From Fluviicola sp. (GTDB taxonomy: Bacteria; Bacteroidota; Bacteroidia; Flavobacteriales_D; Crocinitomicaceae): a DNA stretch of 64,000 nucleotides. The stretch's first letter is position 1, and each line of letters starts with the position of its first letter. Under the pieces are notes generated by a model that was not told the DNA's origin, ran no database searches, and saw only the letters and a program-made list of their open reading frames with translations. The stretch covers positions 186,001 through 250,000 of the forward strand of contig NZ_JAQSWB010000008.1 in NCBI RefSeq assembly GCF_029266855.1. Reading direction: 5' to 3'. Both the position numbers and the translations under genes were made by a program. Shown here piece after piece: positions 17,965 through 26,696 of this stretch.

Positions 17965-20127
17965 ATGAGAATTAAATTATTCATTTCCTTTATTTGCATC
18001 ATTTCATTCGGATATGCTCAAAACCTAAGCGTTGAAAGCATTTGGAAGTCGGGTGAGTTTTATCCTAACCGTATTGAAGGCTTTACTGCTCTGAGTGACG
18101 GACAATCTTTCACTAAAATTGTCGAAGAAGGCAACAAGTATTTTTTAAAGAAATACCAGTTCAAAGACTACAAAGGTGCAGGAACTGTTCTTGTCAATTT
18201 ATCAGAAATTAAATTTAACGGTAAAACACTCGAATTTGATGATGTAAAACTGAGTAAAAGCGGAAAATGGTTGTTGGTTCAGACGAATACGAATTCCATT
18301 TACAGACACAGCTATTCCACCACTTATTATGCATACAATATCCAGAGTAAAGAAACCCATAAGGTCCATAATTCGGATATCGCGCAAACGCTCGGAACAT
18401 TTTCCCCGGATGAGACCAAACTGGGATACGTTTCCGGGAATAACTTATTTGTATACGATTTGGTAAATCACTCGAGCAAACAGATCACTTCGGACGGAAA
18501 ACAGAATAGTATCATCAACGGGACAACTGATTGGGTTTACGAAGAAGAATTTGCGATCACACAAGGGTTTGAATGGTCCCCGGATTCAAAATACGTGGCT
18601 TTCATGCGTTTTGATGAAACAGATGTGAAACAATTTCAAATGGCAATGTATGGGAAACTTTATCCTGATGAGTATACTTTCAAGTATCCGAAAGCAGGTG
18701 AAGCGAATTCAAAAGTAACATTCCATATTGCAAACGTTGAAACTACAGGAGTTAAGAATGTAAACCTTGGGGAATATGAATACTTGCCGCGCTTTCAATG
18801 GTCACCGATCAAAAACGAAGTATTTGTTTCTACATTGAATCGCCACCAAAGCCAGGTTAAATACCACTTGGTTACCAACCCGGAAGCTCCGACAGATCGT
18901 ATTTTTTACGAAGAGCAAACAGACACTTACCTGGACGCAGACAATGTAATCTTGCTGAAAGACGGGAACGCAATGCTTCGCACTTCTGAAAAGGACGGAT
19001 ACAACCACATTTACCACTTGACTTTTACAGGTAAATTAAGTCAGGTTACTTCAGGCAACTGGGATGTGATCGATTTATACGGTATCGACGAAAAAAAAGG
19101 AACGGTATTTTATTCTTCTTCTGAAAACGGCGCTATCAATAAGTCTCTTTATTCCATCAACTGGAAAGGAACGGATAAGAAATTAATTTCGAAAGCTGCC
19201 GGATATAACGACGCTGAATTTGCTCCGGGATTCAATTATTTCATCCGCACAAGCTCAACTGCAAACACACTTCCCGTTTACACCCTTTGCGACCGCACAG
19301 GAAAAGAATTGCAGGTATTGGAAGCAAATGCGGAGCTTCAGAAAAAACTGGACGGAATGAACTTTAGCAAGAAGGAATTCATGCAGGTTGACGGTGCTGC
19401 CGGTAAATTGAATGCATGGATGATCAAACCGGCAAACTTTGACCCGAATAAGAAATACCCTGTTTACTTCAACGTTTATTGCGGACCGGGAAGCAACATG
19501 GTTACAAATGATTATGACGGGCCAAACTACCTTTATCATCAGTTGCTTGCACAAAAAGGATACATTGTTTTTTGTGTGGACACAAGAGGAACTCAATTCC
19601 AGGGAGCGAAATTTAAAAAATCGACATACCTGCAATTAGGTAAACTGGAAACCGAAGATCTGATCGCAGTTGCTAAAAATCTTCAGAAGGAAACATTCGT
19701 TGATCCGAACAGAATCGGTATCATGGGATGGAGTTACGGGGGATTCATGACTTCTTTAGCCCTGACAAAAGGAGCTGATATATTCAAAATGGGGATTGCC
19801 GTGGCTCCTGTTACCAATTGGAGAAATTACGACAACATCTATACGGAACGCTTCATGAGAACACCTCAGGAAAATGCAAGCGGTTATGACGACAATTCTC
19901 CGGTGAATCATGCCGACAAGCTGAAAGGGAAATTCTTATTGATCCACGGTTCGGCGGATGATAATGTACATTATCAAAACACAATGGAGTTCATTACAGC
20001 TTTGGTAAAAGCAAACAAGCAGTTTGATCTCTTTGTTTACCCGAACAAGAACCATGGTATTTACGGTGGGAATACAAGAAACCACCTTTATACAATGATG
20101 CTGGAATATACACTGAAAAACCTGTAG
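17965..20127 (+). CDS. Dipeptidyl peptidase IV (S9 prolyl oligopeptidase family)
   Basis: The 720-residue protein has a signal peptide (MRIKLFISFICIISFGYAQ), a DPP IV-type beta-propeller (about 60-480) and a C-terminal alpha/beta hydrolase domain. The catalytic serine is in GWSYGGFM near residue 590, the aspartate in HGSADDNVHY near 667 and the histidine in NKNHGIYGG near 698. DWVYEEEF near 190 is the paired-glutamate motif that holds the free N-terminus of the substrate, which points to DPP IV rather than prolyl oligopeptidase. It removes X-Pro or X-Ala dipeptides in the periplasm. It stands alone, with its own terminator downstream. Confidence 0.96.
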   Translation: MRIKLFISFICIISFGYAQNLSVESIWKSGEFYPNRIEGFTALSDGQSFTKIVEEGNKYFLKKYQFKDYKGAGTVLVNLSEIKFNGKTLEFDDVKLSKSGKWLLVQTNTNSIYRHSYSTTYYAYNIQSKETHKVHNSDIAQTLGTFSPDETKLGYVSGNNLFVYDLVNHSSKQITSDGKQNSIINGTTDWVYEEEFAITQGFEWSPDSKYVAFMRFDETDVKQFQMAMYGKLYPDEYTFKYPKAGEANSKVTFHIANVETTGVKNVNLGEYEYLPRFQWSPIKNEVFVSTLNRHQSQVKYHLVTNPEAPTDRIFYEEQTDTYLDADNVILLKDGNAMLRTSEKDGYNHIYHLTFTGKLSQVTSGNWDVIDLYGIDEKKGTVFYSSSENGAINKSLYSINWKGTDKKLISKAAGYNDAEFAPGFNYFIRTSSTANTLPVYTLCDRTGKELQVLEANAELQKKLDGMNFSKKEFMQVDGAAGKLNAWMIKPANFDPNKKYPVYFNVYCGPGSNMVTNDYDGPNYLYHQLLAQKGYIVFCVDTRGTQFQGAKFKKSTYLQLGKLETEDLIAVAKNLQKETFVDPNRIGIMGWSYGGFMTSLALTKGADIFKMGIAVAPVTNWRNYDNIYTERFMRTPQENASGYDDNSPVNHADKLKGKFLLIHGSADDNVHYQNTMEFITALVKANKQFDLFVYPNKNHGIYGGNTRNHLYTMMLEYTLKNL

Positions 20128-20158
20128 TATAACCGCTTCAATTTTACAAACAAAATTC

Positions 20159-20191
20159 AAGGCCTGCAGATTCTTTTCCGCAGGCCTTTTT
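20159..20191 (+). terminator. Rho-independent terminator after dipeptidyl peptidase IV
   Basis: A perfect 9-bp stem, AAGGCCTGC (20159-20167) with GCAGGCCTT (20180-20188), is followed by a T-run. It lies 32 bp after the stop codon. Confidence 0.9.
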
Positions 20192-20303
20192 AGCTATACC
20201 TTTTTACTGAAAAAAAGATTCGCACTTGCACATTATTGTATTCAATTCTTTATTAATTTAGTGCGGCTAATAAAATTGTTAGATAATACTCTTATAGATC
20301 ATC

Positions 20304-21593
20304 ATGAGCAAAATTGCGAAAATCGAATTGGATGGGAAGGTTTACGAATTCCCGGTTGTACAAGGCACTGAAAATGAATTGGCTATTGACATTTCAAAGC
20401 TTCGTCAGGAAACAGGATATGTAACTTTAGACACAGGTTATAAGAACACAGGTGCTACAACAAGTGCCATTACTTTTTTGGATGGTGAAGAAGGAATTCT
20501 TCGTTACCGCGGTTATCCTATCGAGCAACTTGCTGAAAAAGCAACTTTTATTGAAGTCGCTTATTTATTAATCTATGGTGAATTGCCAACACAAACTCAA
20601 CTGGATGATTTCATTTCAAGTATCACGAAACACACCCTGGTACATGAAGACATGAAACAATTCTTTGAAGCATACCCTGCTCAGGCTCACCCCATGGGAG
20701 TATTATCATCCATGGTTTGTTCCCTTTCCACATTCTACCCGGAATCATTGGATCCGAACAGAAGCGCGGAGAAAAAGAACAGAACGATCCTGCGCCTCTT
20801 AGCGAAATTGCCGACACTTGCTGCCTGGTCTTACAAAAACTCCATGCGTCACCCATTCATGTATCCAAAGAACGAATACGATTACGTAAAGAACTTCTTA
20901 TACATGATGTTTGCAATGCCAACCGAAGATTACAAAGTGGATCCGGTGGTTGTTGACGCTTTGAATAAATTATTGATCCTTCATGCTGACCACGAACAAA
21001 ACTGTTCCACATCTACAGTTCGAATCGTTGGGTCATCCCAGGCAAACTTATACGCATCTATCTCAGCAGGTATTTCTGCGCTTTGGGGACCGCTTCACGG
21101 TGGTGCCAACCAGGCAGTAATTGAAATGCTCGAAAAAATCCACAACGATGGCGGAGATGTAGACAAATGGGTATTGAAAGCCAAAGACAAAGACGATCCG
21201 TTCCGTTTGATGGGATTCGGTCACCGCGTTTACAAAAACTTCGACCCGCGTGCAACGATCATTAAAAAAGCTGCCGATGATGTATTGGAAAAATTGAAGA
21301 TCAGTGATCCTTTACTGGACATTGCTAAGAAATTGGAGAAATATGCTTTGGAAGATGAGTACTTCAAATCAAGAAGCTTGTATCCGAACGTAGATTTCTA
21401 TTCCGGAATCATCTACAAAGCATTGGGAATTCCATCTGAAATGTTTACCGTAATGTTTGCATTAGGCCGTTTACCGGGATGGATCGCACAATGGAAAGAA
21501 ATGTCCGAAGGCGGAGAACCGATCGGTCGTCCGAGACAAATCTACACAGGTGAAAAAACAAGACAATACGTAGAGATTACAAAAAGAGGATAA
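20304..21593 (+). CDS. gltA: Citrate synthase
   Basis: The 429-residue protein is a type II (hexameric, GltA-like) citrate synthase, condensing acetyl-CoA and oxaloacetate in the TCA cycle. The catalytic residues are visible: histidine in PLHGGANQAVIEML near 265, histidine in GFGHRVYKNFDPRA near 307 and aspartate in VDFYSGIIYKALG near 364. The N-terminal small beta domain (KIELDGKVYEFPVVQG) is that of the GltA type. The gene is monocistronic, with a 176-bp upstream gap and a strong hairpin 23 bp after its stop. A weak promoter-like TAATTTAG lies about 35 bp upstream, too imperfect to call. Confidence 0.97.
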   Translation: MSKIAKIELDGKVYEFPVVQGTENELAIDISKLRQETGYVTLDTGYKNTGATTSAITFLDGEEGILRYRGYPIEQLAEKATFIEVAYLLIYGELPTQTQLDDFISSITKHTLVHEDMKQFFEAYPAQAHPMGVLSSMVCSLSTFYPESLDPNRSAEKKNRTILRLLAKLPTLAAWSYKNSMRHPFMYPKNEYDYVKNFLYMMFAMPTEDYKVDPVVVDALNKLLILHADHEQNCSTSTVRIVGSSQANLYASISAGISALWGPLHGGANQAVIEMLEKIHNDGGDVDKWVLKAKDKDDPFRLMGFGHRVYKNFDPRATIIKKAADDVLEKLKISDPLLDIAKKLEKYALEDEYFKSRSLYPNVDFYSGIIYKALGIPSEMFTVMFALGRLPGWIAQWKEMSEGGEPIGRPRQIYTGEKTRQYVEITKRG

Positions 21594-21614
21594 TATCTAC
21601 TTAAAAATAAATAA

Positions 21615-21649
21615 GGAGGGGACGCGAAGCATCGCGTCCCCTTTCTTTT
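21615..21649 (+). terminator. Rho-independent terminator after citrate synthase
   Basis: An 11-bp perfect stem (AGGGGACGCGA, 21617-21627, pairing with 21632-21642) with an AGCA loop is followed by TTCTTTTT. It resembles the hairpins at 9751 and 51482. Confidence 0.9.
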
Positions 21650-21720
21650 TCATAATTCCCATCTGTCACTATAAAATAGTGATCCTGTTTTAGAACCAGG
21701 ATACCCAAGCTTTATTCCAA

Positions 21721-21815
21721 TATTAAAGTATAAATAAAGCATAGTTAAAGCATAGATGAAGCATAGATATAGCGACGTTTGTATAGTTATTTAACATAGT
21801 GAATGTGTATTTAAC
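21721..21815 (+). repeat. Dispersed element, copy 1: degenerate 11-bp repeats plus 51-bp core
   Basis: Three degenerate 11-bp units stand at 21732-21742 (AAATAAAGCAT), 21743-21753 (AGTTAAAGCAT) and 21754-21764 (AGATGAAGCAT), with a possible fourth at 21721-21731. They lead into a 51-bp core at 21765-21815. By direct comparison the core matches the reverse complement of 60797-60847 at 48 of 51 positions. The core holds two TATTTAAC motifs exactly 20 bp apart (21788-21795 and 21808-21815), the spacing expected of a protein bound on one face of the helix. It ends 150 bp before the downstream ATG. Confidence 0.85.
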
Positions 21816-21932
21816 CACTAATAACCAATCAAGAATCACTAATCTGATTGAATTAAACAAAATCAATTTAGTACACACTCAAACTTATCCGAACCATAAT
21901 TTACTCGTAAACAAATAGATAGAATTGAAAAG

Positions 21933-21940
21933 TAGCTTTG
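21933..21940 (+). promoter_or_regulatory. Candidate -7 box for the secreted protein at 21966
   Basis: TAGCTTTG fits TAnnTTTG and lies 25 bp before the ATG. No TTG is present at the -33 distance, so a weak or activator-dependent promoter is possible, consistent with the conserved element further upstream. Confidence 0.45.
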
Positions 21941-21965
21941 TTTCACTATAACGGAATCATAAACT

Positions 21966-23021
21966 ATGCTTACTATAATGAGACGGATTACTTTCATTCT
22001 TCAACAATTCAGCGTGATCACACTTCTATGTGTCGCCTTCACTCAAACATCATCTGCCCAGTGTCCTTCCGGAACCCTTGGGGTTACGGGAGCCGGATGT
22101 GGCTGTTTATCAGGTTGTAATTTAACGAGCCTGGGCGGACCGAACTGCTCCCCTTCAGTTGGTGGAGACTGTACCGGCGGACAGCGAAGCATGTCGGAAG
22201 ATATTGTGGTTCCTGCCGGCTGTACCTATACTGTCACGGCAACCATGAGACCAAGAGCCGGCGGGTGCACCTCTTCAGGAGGAGATGCCGGAGACCAGGT
22301 AAAAGTGGATATTTCCGGAGGTGGTAAAGGATTTCAAACCGGAAGCTCCAATGCAATCTTGAATGATAGTTATACTTTGGCCGGACCGGGTACCATCCGT
22401 GTTTCGGGAACAGCAAATCGCGCAGATGAGATCATTACTTATACCACTACATTCAGTGGAGCTGCCTGTGTAAACTGCATGAGTGTTCTTCCCGTGGAAT
22501 TAACTTCCTTCCAGGTTTCATTGGAAAACAAAGCCGTTGCATGTGACTGGTGGACAGAAACCGAATTGAATAACGATTTTTTCACCGTAGAACGAAGCCT
22601 CGACGGAATTCATTTCGAAGCCATTGCTTATTTAAAAGGAGCCGGAACAAGCCTGGATCCTTTGCATTACAAGATCTATGATTACGATCCTTACCTGGAT
22701 GTAATAAGTTATTACCGTTTGTCTCAAACCGATTTAAACGGGATTACGCGGCTACATGATACCCGTTCGATCAAACCTGAAAGAACGAATGAATTGACTA
22801 TCTCCCCGAATCCGTCAAACGGAACCATTAAAATCACGGGGGATTACACTACCCTACTTGGCTCGAAACTGTTTGATACATCCGGAAGAGAAATTGCGCT
22901 GAATCATTCTTCCACCGAAATCAACGAGATTACCGTTTCTTCATTACCAATCGGAGTTTACACACTCGTATATTTTGATAATGAAGAAACGATCTCTGAA
23001 CGTATTATCGTAATTCCTTAA
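21966..23021 (+). CDS. Cysteine-rich secreted protein with T9SS sorting domain
   Basis: The 351-residue product has a signal peptide ending at TSSAQ (residue 31). The mature N-terminal part up to about residue 170 has ten cysteines, mostly in CGC and GC pairs, and glycine-rich loops (AGCGCLSGCN, GGPNCSPSVGGDC), ending in a small beta domain (TYTVTATMRPRAGG, GGGKGFQTGSS). I do not recognise this part. The middle (LPVELTSFQVSLENKAVACDW, then SYYRLSQTDLNG) is the linker found before many T9SS tails, and residues 275-351 (LTISPNPSNG to IVIP) are the type A sorting domain. An ATG four codons in (21978) is an alternative start. The gene ends tail to tail with the next one, sharing TTAA at 23018-23021. 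Confidence 0.88.
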   Translation: MLTIMRRITFILQQFSVITLLCVAFTQTSSAQCPSGTLGVTGAGCGCLSGCNLTSLGGPNCSPSVGGDCTGGQRSMSEDIVVPAGCTYTVTATMRPRAGGCTSSGGDAGDQVKVDISGGGKGFQTGSSNAILNDSYTLAGPGTIRVSGTANRADEIITYTTTFSGAACVNCMSVLPVELTSFQVSLENKAVACDWWTETELNNDFFTVERSLDGIHFEAIAYLKGAGTSLDPLHYKIYDYDPYLDVISYYRLSQTDLNGITRLHDTRSIKPERTNELTISPNPSNGTIKITGDYTTLLGSKLFDTSGREIALNHSSTEINEITVSSLPIGVYTLVYFDNEETISERIIVIP

Positions 23022-24166
23022 TCTTCTGATTTTTCAACTCCCTTTTTCGATCCTTCGTAGATTGAATACTTTCTGAATGAGCATTCCAGGTCGCCGTTGA
23101 AAAGTTTGTATTTCTTATCCGGCTTCAATGCAAGGTATTTGAAACCTGCTTCACTGGATGAAATGACAAAGCAGGTATAGCCTAATAGGCGGTGTTTCAT
23201 AATACTACCCAGTGTTCCATACAATTCCTCAACATCCGTTTCCAGGCGTTCACCATACGGAGGATTGGTTATAAGAACTGCCGGACCTTCCGGAAAAGGA
23301 AATTCATCTACTGCGGCATTGTGTACCTCAACAAACCTTCCGAATGAAAATCCGCGGAGATTTCTTTTGGTTTTCATCACCATTTGAGAATCAATATCAC
23401 CACCGATCAATGTGCACGGAAGTTCTTTGACTACTTTATTGGCTTTTGAATGGATCTCTTCCCATAGATCCGAATCGAAATTAGCCATATTCTTGAACGC
23501 ATAATGTGTTCTTTCGATGTTTGACGGAATTCCGGCAGCTAACAGTGCAGCTTCAATTAAAATTGTTCCCGAACCGCAAAACGGATCGATCAGGGTTGTT
23601 TTCTTATCCCATTCGCTCATACGTAAAAGAGCTGCAGCAACCACTTCATTTAATGGTGCATCACCGGTGGATTGACGATATCCTCTTTGAAACAAAGGCA
23701 AACCGCTTGTATTGATTGAAAGTATCCCCTCATTCTCGCGAACATACAAATCAATTACCACTTGTGGCGTTTTCACATTGATATCCGGTCTTTCTCCTTT
23801 TACATCCCTGAAATGATCCACGATCGCATCTTTGATCAATAAGAACGGAAACTGGGAATGATTAAAGATGGTCGAATTCACAGCACCTTTAACAGCAAAG
23901 GTTTTCCGTACATCAAACAGTGAAGACCAATTGATTTTCGATGCTTCGGTATACAGGTCATTCTCTGTCTTGACAGCGAACTTACGTAACTCAACCAAAA
24001 CAGAGATCGCACAGCGAACGTGCAGGTTCAGAAAATACACATCTTTCCAGTCGCCTTCAATCTGAACAGCTCTATTCAGTTTTGTACTATCGGGAAATCC
24101 AAGTTCATTTAGTTCATCAGCGAGTACATCCTCCAAACCATAAAATGTCTTAAGTACTATTTTCAT
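23018..24166 (-). CDS. THUMP-domain 23S rRNA guanine-N2 methyltransferase (RlmL N-terminal type)
   Basis: The 382-residue protein has an N-terminal ferredoxin-like/THUMP region (about 1-155, KIVLKTFYGLEDVLADEL at the start) and a Rossmann methyltransferase domain. The SAM-binding motif is IDPFCGSGTILIEAALL near 193-210, and the target-amine motif is ITNPPYGERL near 300-309. It corresponds to COG0116 and to the N-terminal half of E. coli RlmL, which methylates G2445 of 23S rRNA; the RlmK half is absent, as in most Bacteroidota. The gene stands alone. On the minus strand TACTTTTG at 24191-24198 is a possible -7 box 24 bp upstream of the ATG. Confidence 0.93.
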   Translation of the reverse strand: MKIVLKTFYGLEDVLADELNELGFPDSTKLNRAVQIEGDWKDVYFLNLHVRCAISVLVELRKFAVKTENDLYTEASKINWSSLFDVRKTFAVKGAVNSTIFNHSQFPFLLIKDAIVDHFRDVKGERPDINVKTPQVVIDLYVRENEGILSINTSGLPLFQRGYRQSTGDAPLNEVVAAALLRMSEWDKKTTLIDPFCGSGTILIEAALLAAGIPSNIERTHYAFKNMANFDSDLWEEIHSKANKVVKELPCTLIGGDIDSQMVMKTKRNLRGFSFGRFVEVHNAAVDEFPFPEGPAVLITNPPYGERLETDVEELYGTLGSIMKHRLLGYTCFVISSSEAGFKYLALKPDKKYKLFNGDLECSFRKYSIYEGSKKGVEKSED

Positions 24167-24248
24167 AAAGCGAATTCAATTATAAGTTGACAAAAGTAGA
24201 TAAAAGGTAAGAGCTTTTCTTAATAGCAGAGAAATAAAGCAAAACAAG

Positions 24249-26573
24249 ATGCGTTTAGGTAAAAAAAAATTACTTTTGATTTTAATGCAATTAGCAAAGC
24301 GACTAACTATAATCTTATTTATAAGCGCCATCCCTTTATTCGTTCAATCTCAAGGGGTTGGAGTCGTATTGAGTGGTGGCGGCGCTTCCGGTTTTGCTCA
24401 CATTGGAGTCCTCAAGGCATTAGAAGAAAATAATATCCCGATAAATTACATTACCGGAACTTCATCCGGTGCCCTGGTTGGCGCAATGTATGCCAGTGGT
24501 TATTCTCCCAAGGAAATTGAAGATTATGTACTAAGCACGAAGTTTCAGCTGATGTCTCAGGGAGCAATTGAACAGCGTTATGAGTTTCTGCTGCGAGAAG
24601 ACAACGAGAATGCCTCGGGCATCAGTTTCCCTTTTTCGCTGGATAGTCTTTTCAATAAATCATTGCCCACTAATTTTATCCGGCCGGAATTACTTGATTT
24701 TGAAATGCTGCGTTTGTTTGGTGCTGGAGGTGCTTCCCACCAATATAATTTTGACAGTCTTTTTGTACCATTCCGCTGTGTTGCGAGTGATATTGTAGCA
24801 AAGAAAGGGGTTGTATTTTCCGGTGGACAGCTGAATGAGGCCGTCAGAGCATCCATGACTTTCCCCTTTTATGTAAATCCTATCCGCATTAACGGGGTTC
24901 TTTATTTCGACGGCGGGCTATACAACAACTTCCCTTCCGATGTCATGTACAATAGCTTTCCTGTTGATTTTATCATCGGAAGCAATGTTTCATACAATGC
25001 CTCTCCACCGACAGAAGATGATTTGATCAGTCAGCTGACAAATATGCTCGTGTCCCACACTTCGTTTAAGATTCCTTGTGAATCCGGAATTATTATCGAA
25101 CCGAAATCAAAGATCAGCACCTTTGATTTTGAAGGAGTGGATGAAGCAATTGACGCCGGTTATCGATCTACCATCGCTATGATGGACAGCATTAAGAAAA
25201 TGCTTGATTCCAGGGTCTCAACTGCGGAACTGGATAAGCGCAGGTCAGCATTCAAGGCCAGCGTTCACCCGCTTGTTATCTCAGAAGTAAATACTACCAA
25301 CAAATTCGGGCTGGATGAGAGTTATGTCCGGAAATCCATTCTAAAGAATAAAAAAGGAGAGTTGATCTCCGGAACCCGATTCAAAAGACGTTATTTCAGA
25401 ACATATGCCACGCCCCAAATTAAATACCTGTTCCCTACACTGGAAGCAAAAGCAGATTCGACTTACAGTTTGAATATCAAGGTAACCGAATCAAAACCCT
25501 TTCGGATTGATCTTGGAGGAATTGTCAGTACGCGGGCAATCAACACCGGTTTTGTTCAGCTCAATTACATGCGGCTGGACCGTTTTGCCAGTACTATCCA
25601 GGTCGGTGGTTATTTTGGTAAGTTCTACAACTCGGGAAGAGCAAACATAGATTTGCATTTCCCTTCGTATTACCCTATTTCCGCAAGTATTTACGGAGTT
25701 ATTAATCGCTGGGATTATTTTAAGAGTTTCACTACTTTTTTCGATGATGAAAAACCATCGTTCCTTGTTCAGAATGAAGCCTATGTAGGTGGCGGAATCA
25801 AATTACCGCTTTTCAATAATTCCAAGTTTGTTCTGGATTACAGGCATTTTGAAACCCAGGACCGTTACTATCAGAGTTCGGAATTCACCAATAAGGATAC
25901 TACAGACAAAACCATTCTGTTTGGGAACACCCTCATCCTGACCCTGGAACACAATTCACTGAACAGGAAACAATGGGCCTCCGCCGGGACACTTGCTCAA
26001 TTCAAAGCTATTTACAGCGGAGCACAGGAACACAGTGTTGCCGGATCAACTTCGATAGAACATTACGATTACAGAAATGGCCATCATTGGGTTAATATTC
26101 GCGGGGAAATTCAAAACTTCCCCCTTAGCACAAAGTATTTTTCCTTTGGGATACACGGATTGGCCAGCATAACAAATCTTTCCCCCTTGAAGAATTACAC
26201 GGCAACACTTTTAAACATGAATGCATTCCAACCGCTGCCGGATTTACAAACTTATTTTTTCTCTGAATACCGCTCCCCGCAATATATCGGAGGTGGTCTC
26301 AATATTATTTTTTCACTCAGAAAGAATATCGACATCCGCTTTGACGGATATTGGTACCAGCCATTCATTTCGATTGCCAAAAACGATGACGGTACATTTG
26401 GATATACAAAACCATTCAAAGGAGAATCACAGGTTGCATCCTTATCTGCCATTTATCATTCGCCCTTGGGCCCGATAAGAGCTTCATTGAATTATTTCCC
26501 CAAGCAAAAAAGTCCATTGGCCTTCCAGTTCACTTATGGTTTTATCATTTTCCACGAACGGGCATTCCGTTAG
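24249..26573 (+). CDS. Patatin-like phospholipase fused to an outer-membrane barrel
   Basis: The 774-residue protein begins with a basic, hydrophobic signal peptide ending near VQSQ (residue 35). The patatin domain follows: oxyanion-hole motif SGGGASGFAHIG near 40-51, nucleophile elbow GTSSG near 72-76, and the dyad aspartate in FDGGLYNNFP near 220. A POTRA-like linker (SEVNTTNKFGLDESYVRKSI) near 340 precedes a BamA-type 16-strand barrel from about residue 415 to the end (QFTYGFIIFHERAFR). This is the layout of PlpD-like type Vd proteins and of RssA/YchK-plus-surface-antigen fusions in Bacteroidota. Expected activity is phospholipid or lysophospholipid hydrolysis at the outer membrane. Confidence 0.94.
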   Translation: MRLGKKKLLLILMQLAKRLTIILFISAIPLFVQSQGVGVVLSGGGASGFAHIGVLKALEENNIPINYITGTSSGALVGAMYASGYSPKEIEDYVLSTKFQLMSQGAIEQRYEFLLREDNENASGISFPFSLDSLFNKSLPTNFIRPELLDFEMLRLFGAGGASHQYNFDSLFVPFRCVASDIVAKKGVVFSGGQLNEAVRASMTFPFYVNPIRINGVLYFDGGLYNNFPSDVMYNSFPVDFIIGSNVSYNASPPTEDDLISQLTNMLVSHTSFKIPCESGIIIEPKSKISTFDFEGVDEAIDAGYRSTIAMMDSIKKMLDSRVSTAELDKRRSAFKASVHPLVISEVNTTNKFGLDESYVRKSILKNKKGELISGTRFKRRYFRTYATPQIKYLFPTLEAKADSTYSLNIKVTESKPFRIDLGGIVSTRAINTGFVQLNYMRLDRFASTIQVGGYFGKFYNSGRANIDLHFPSYYPISASIYGVINRWDYFKSFTTFFDDEKPSFLVQNEAYVGGGIKLPLFNNSKFVLDYRHFETQDRYYQSSEFTNKDTTDKTILFGNTLILTLEHNSLNRKQWASAGTLAQFKAIYSGAQEHSVAGSTSIEHYDYRNGHHWVNIRGEIQNFPLSTKYFSFGIHGLASITNLSPLKNYTATLLNMNAFQPLPDLQTYFFSEYRSPQYIGGGLNIIFSLRKNIDIRFDGYWYQPFISIAKNDDGTFGYTKPFKGESQVASLSAIYHSPLGPIRASLNYFPKQKSPLAFQFTYGFIIFHERAFR

Positions 26574-26696
26574 AAGAAGCTCAGAAGTTCCAAGAGTTTA
26601 ACAGTTCAAACTGTTATCCGCTAACTTTGAACTTTTTGAACTATCGATCCTTTTAACTTTCGAGATTACTAGTATCTTCGTATCAAATTTGAAGAA

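Larger units (their letters stand above)
21594..21965. other. Intergenic region with conserved element
   Basis: The 372 bp between citrate synthase and the next gene hold the terminator, a small inverted repeat at 21666-21682 (TCACTAT / ATAGTGA), the repeat element at 21721-21815 described separately, and a TAGCTTTG -7 box at 21933-21940. No coding frame is credible here. Confidence 0.6.

Noticed and set aside
20240-20275. Promoter of citrate synthase at TAATTTAG
   Set aside because: The box deviates from TAnnTTTG and TTG is only 15 bp upstream, outside the usual spacing.
21721-21815. Mobile element or insertion sequence
   Set aside because: No transposase, no terminal inverted repeats and no clear target duplication; equal distance to the start codons fits regulation better.
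26599-26616. Terminator after the patatin gene
   Set aside because: TAACAGT / ACTGTTA is short and has no T-run.
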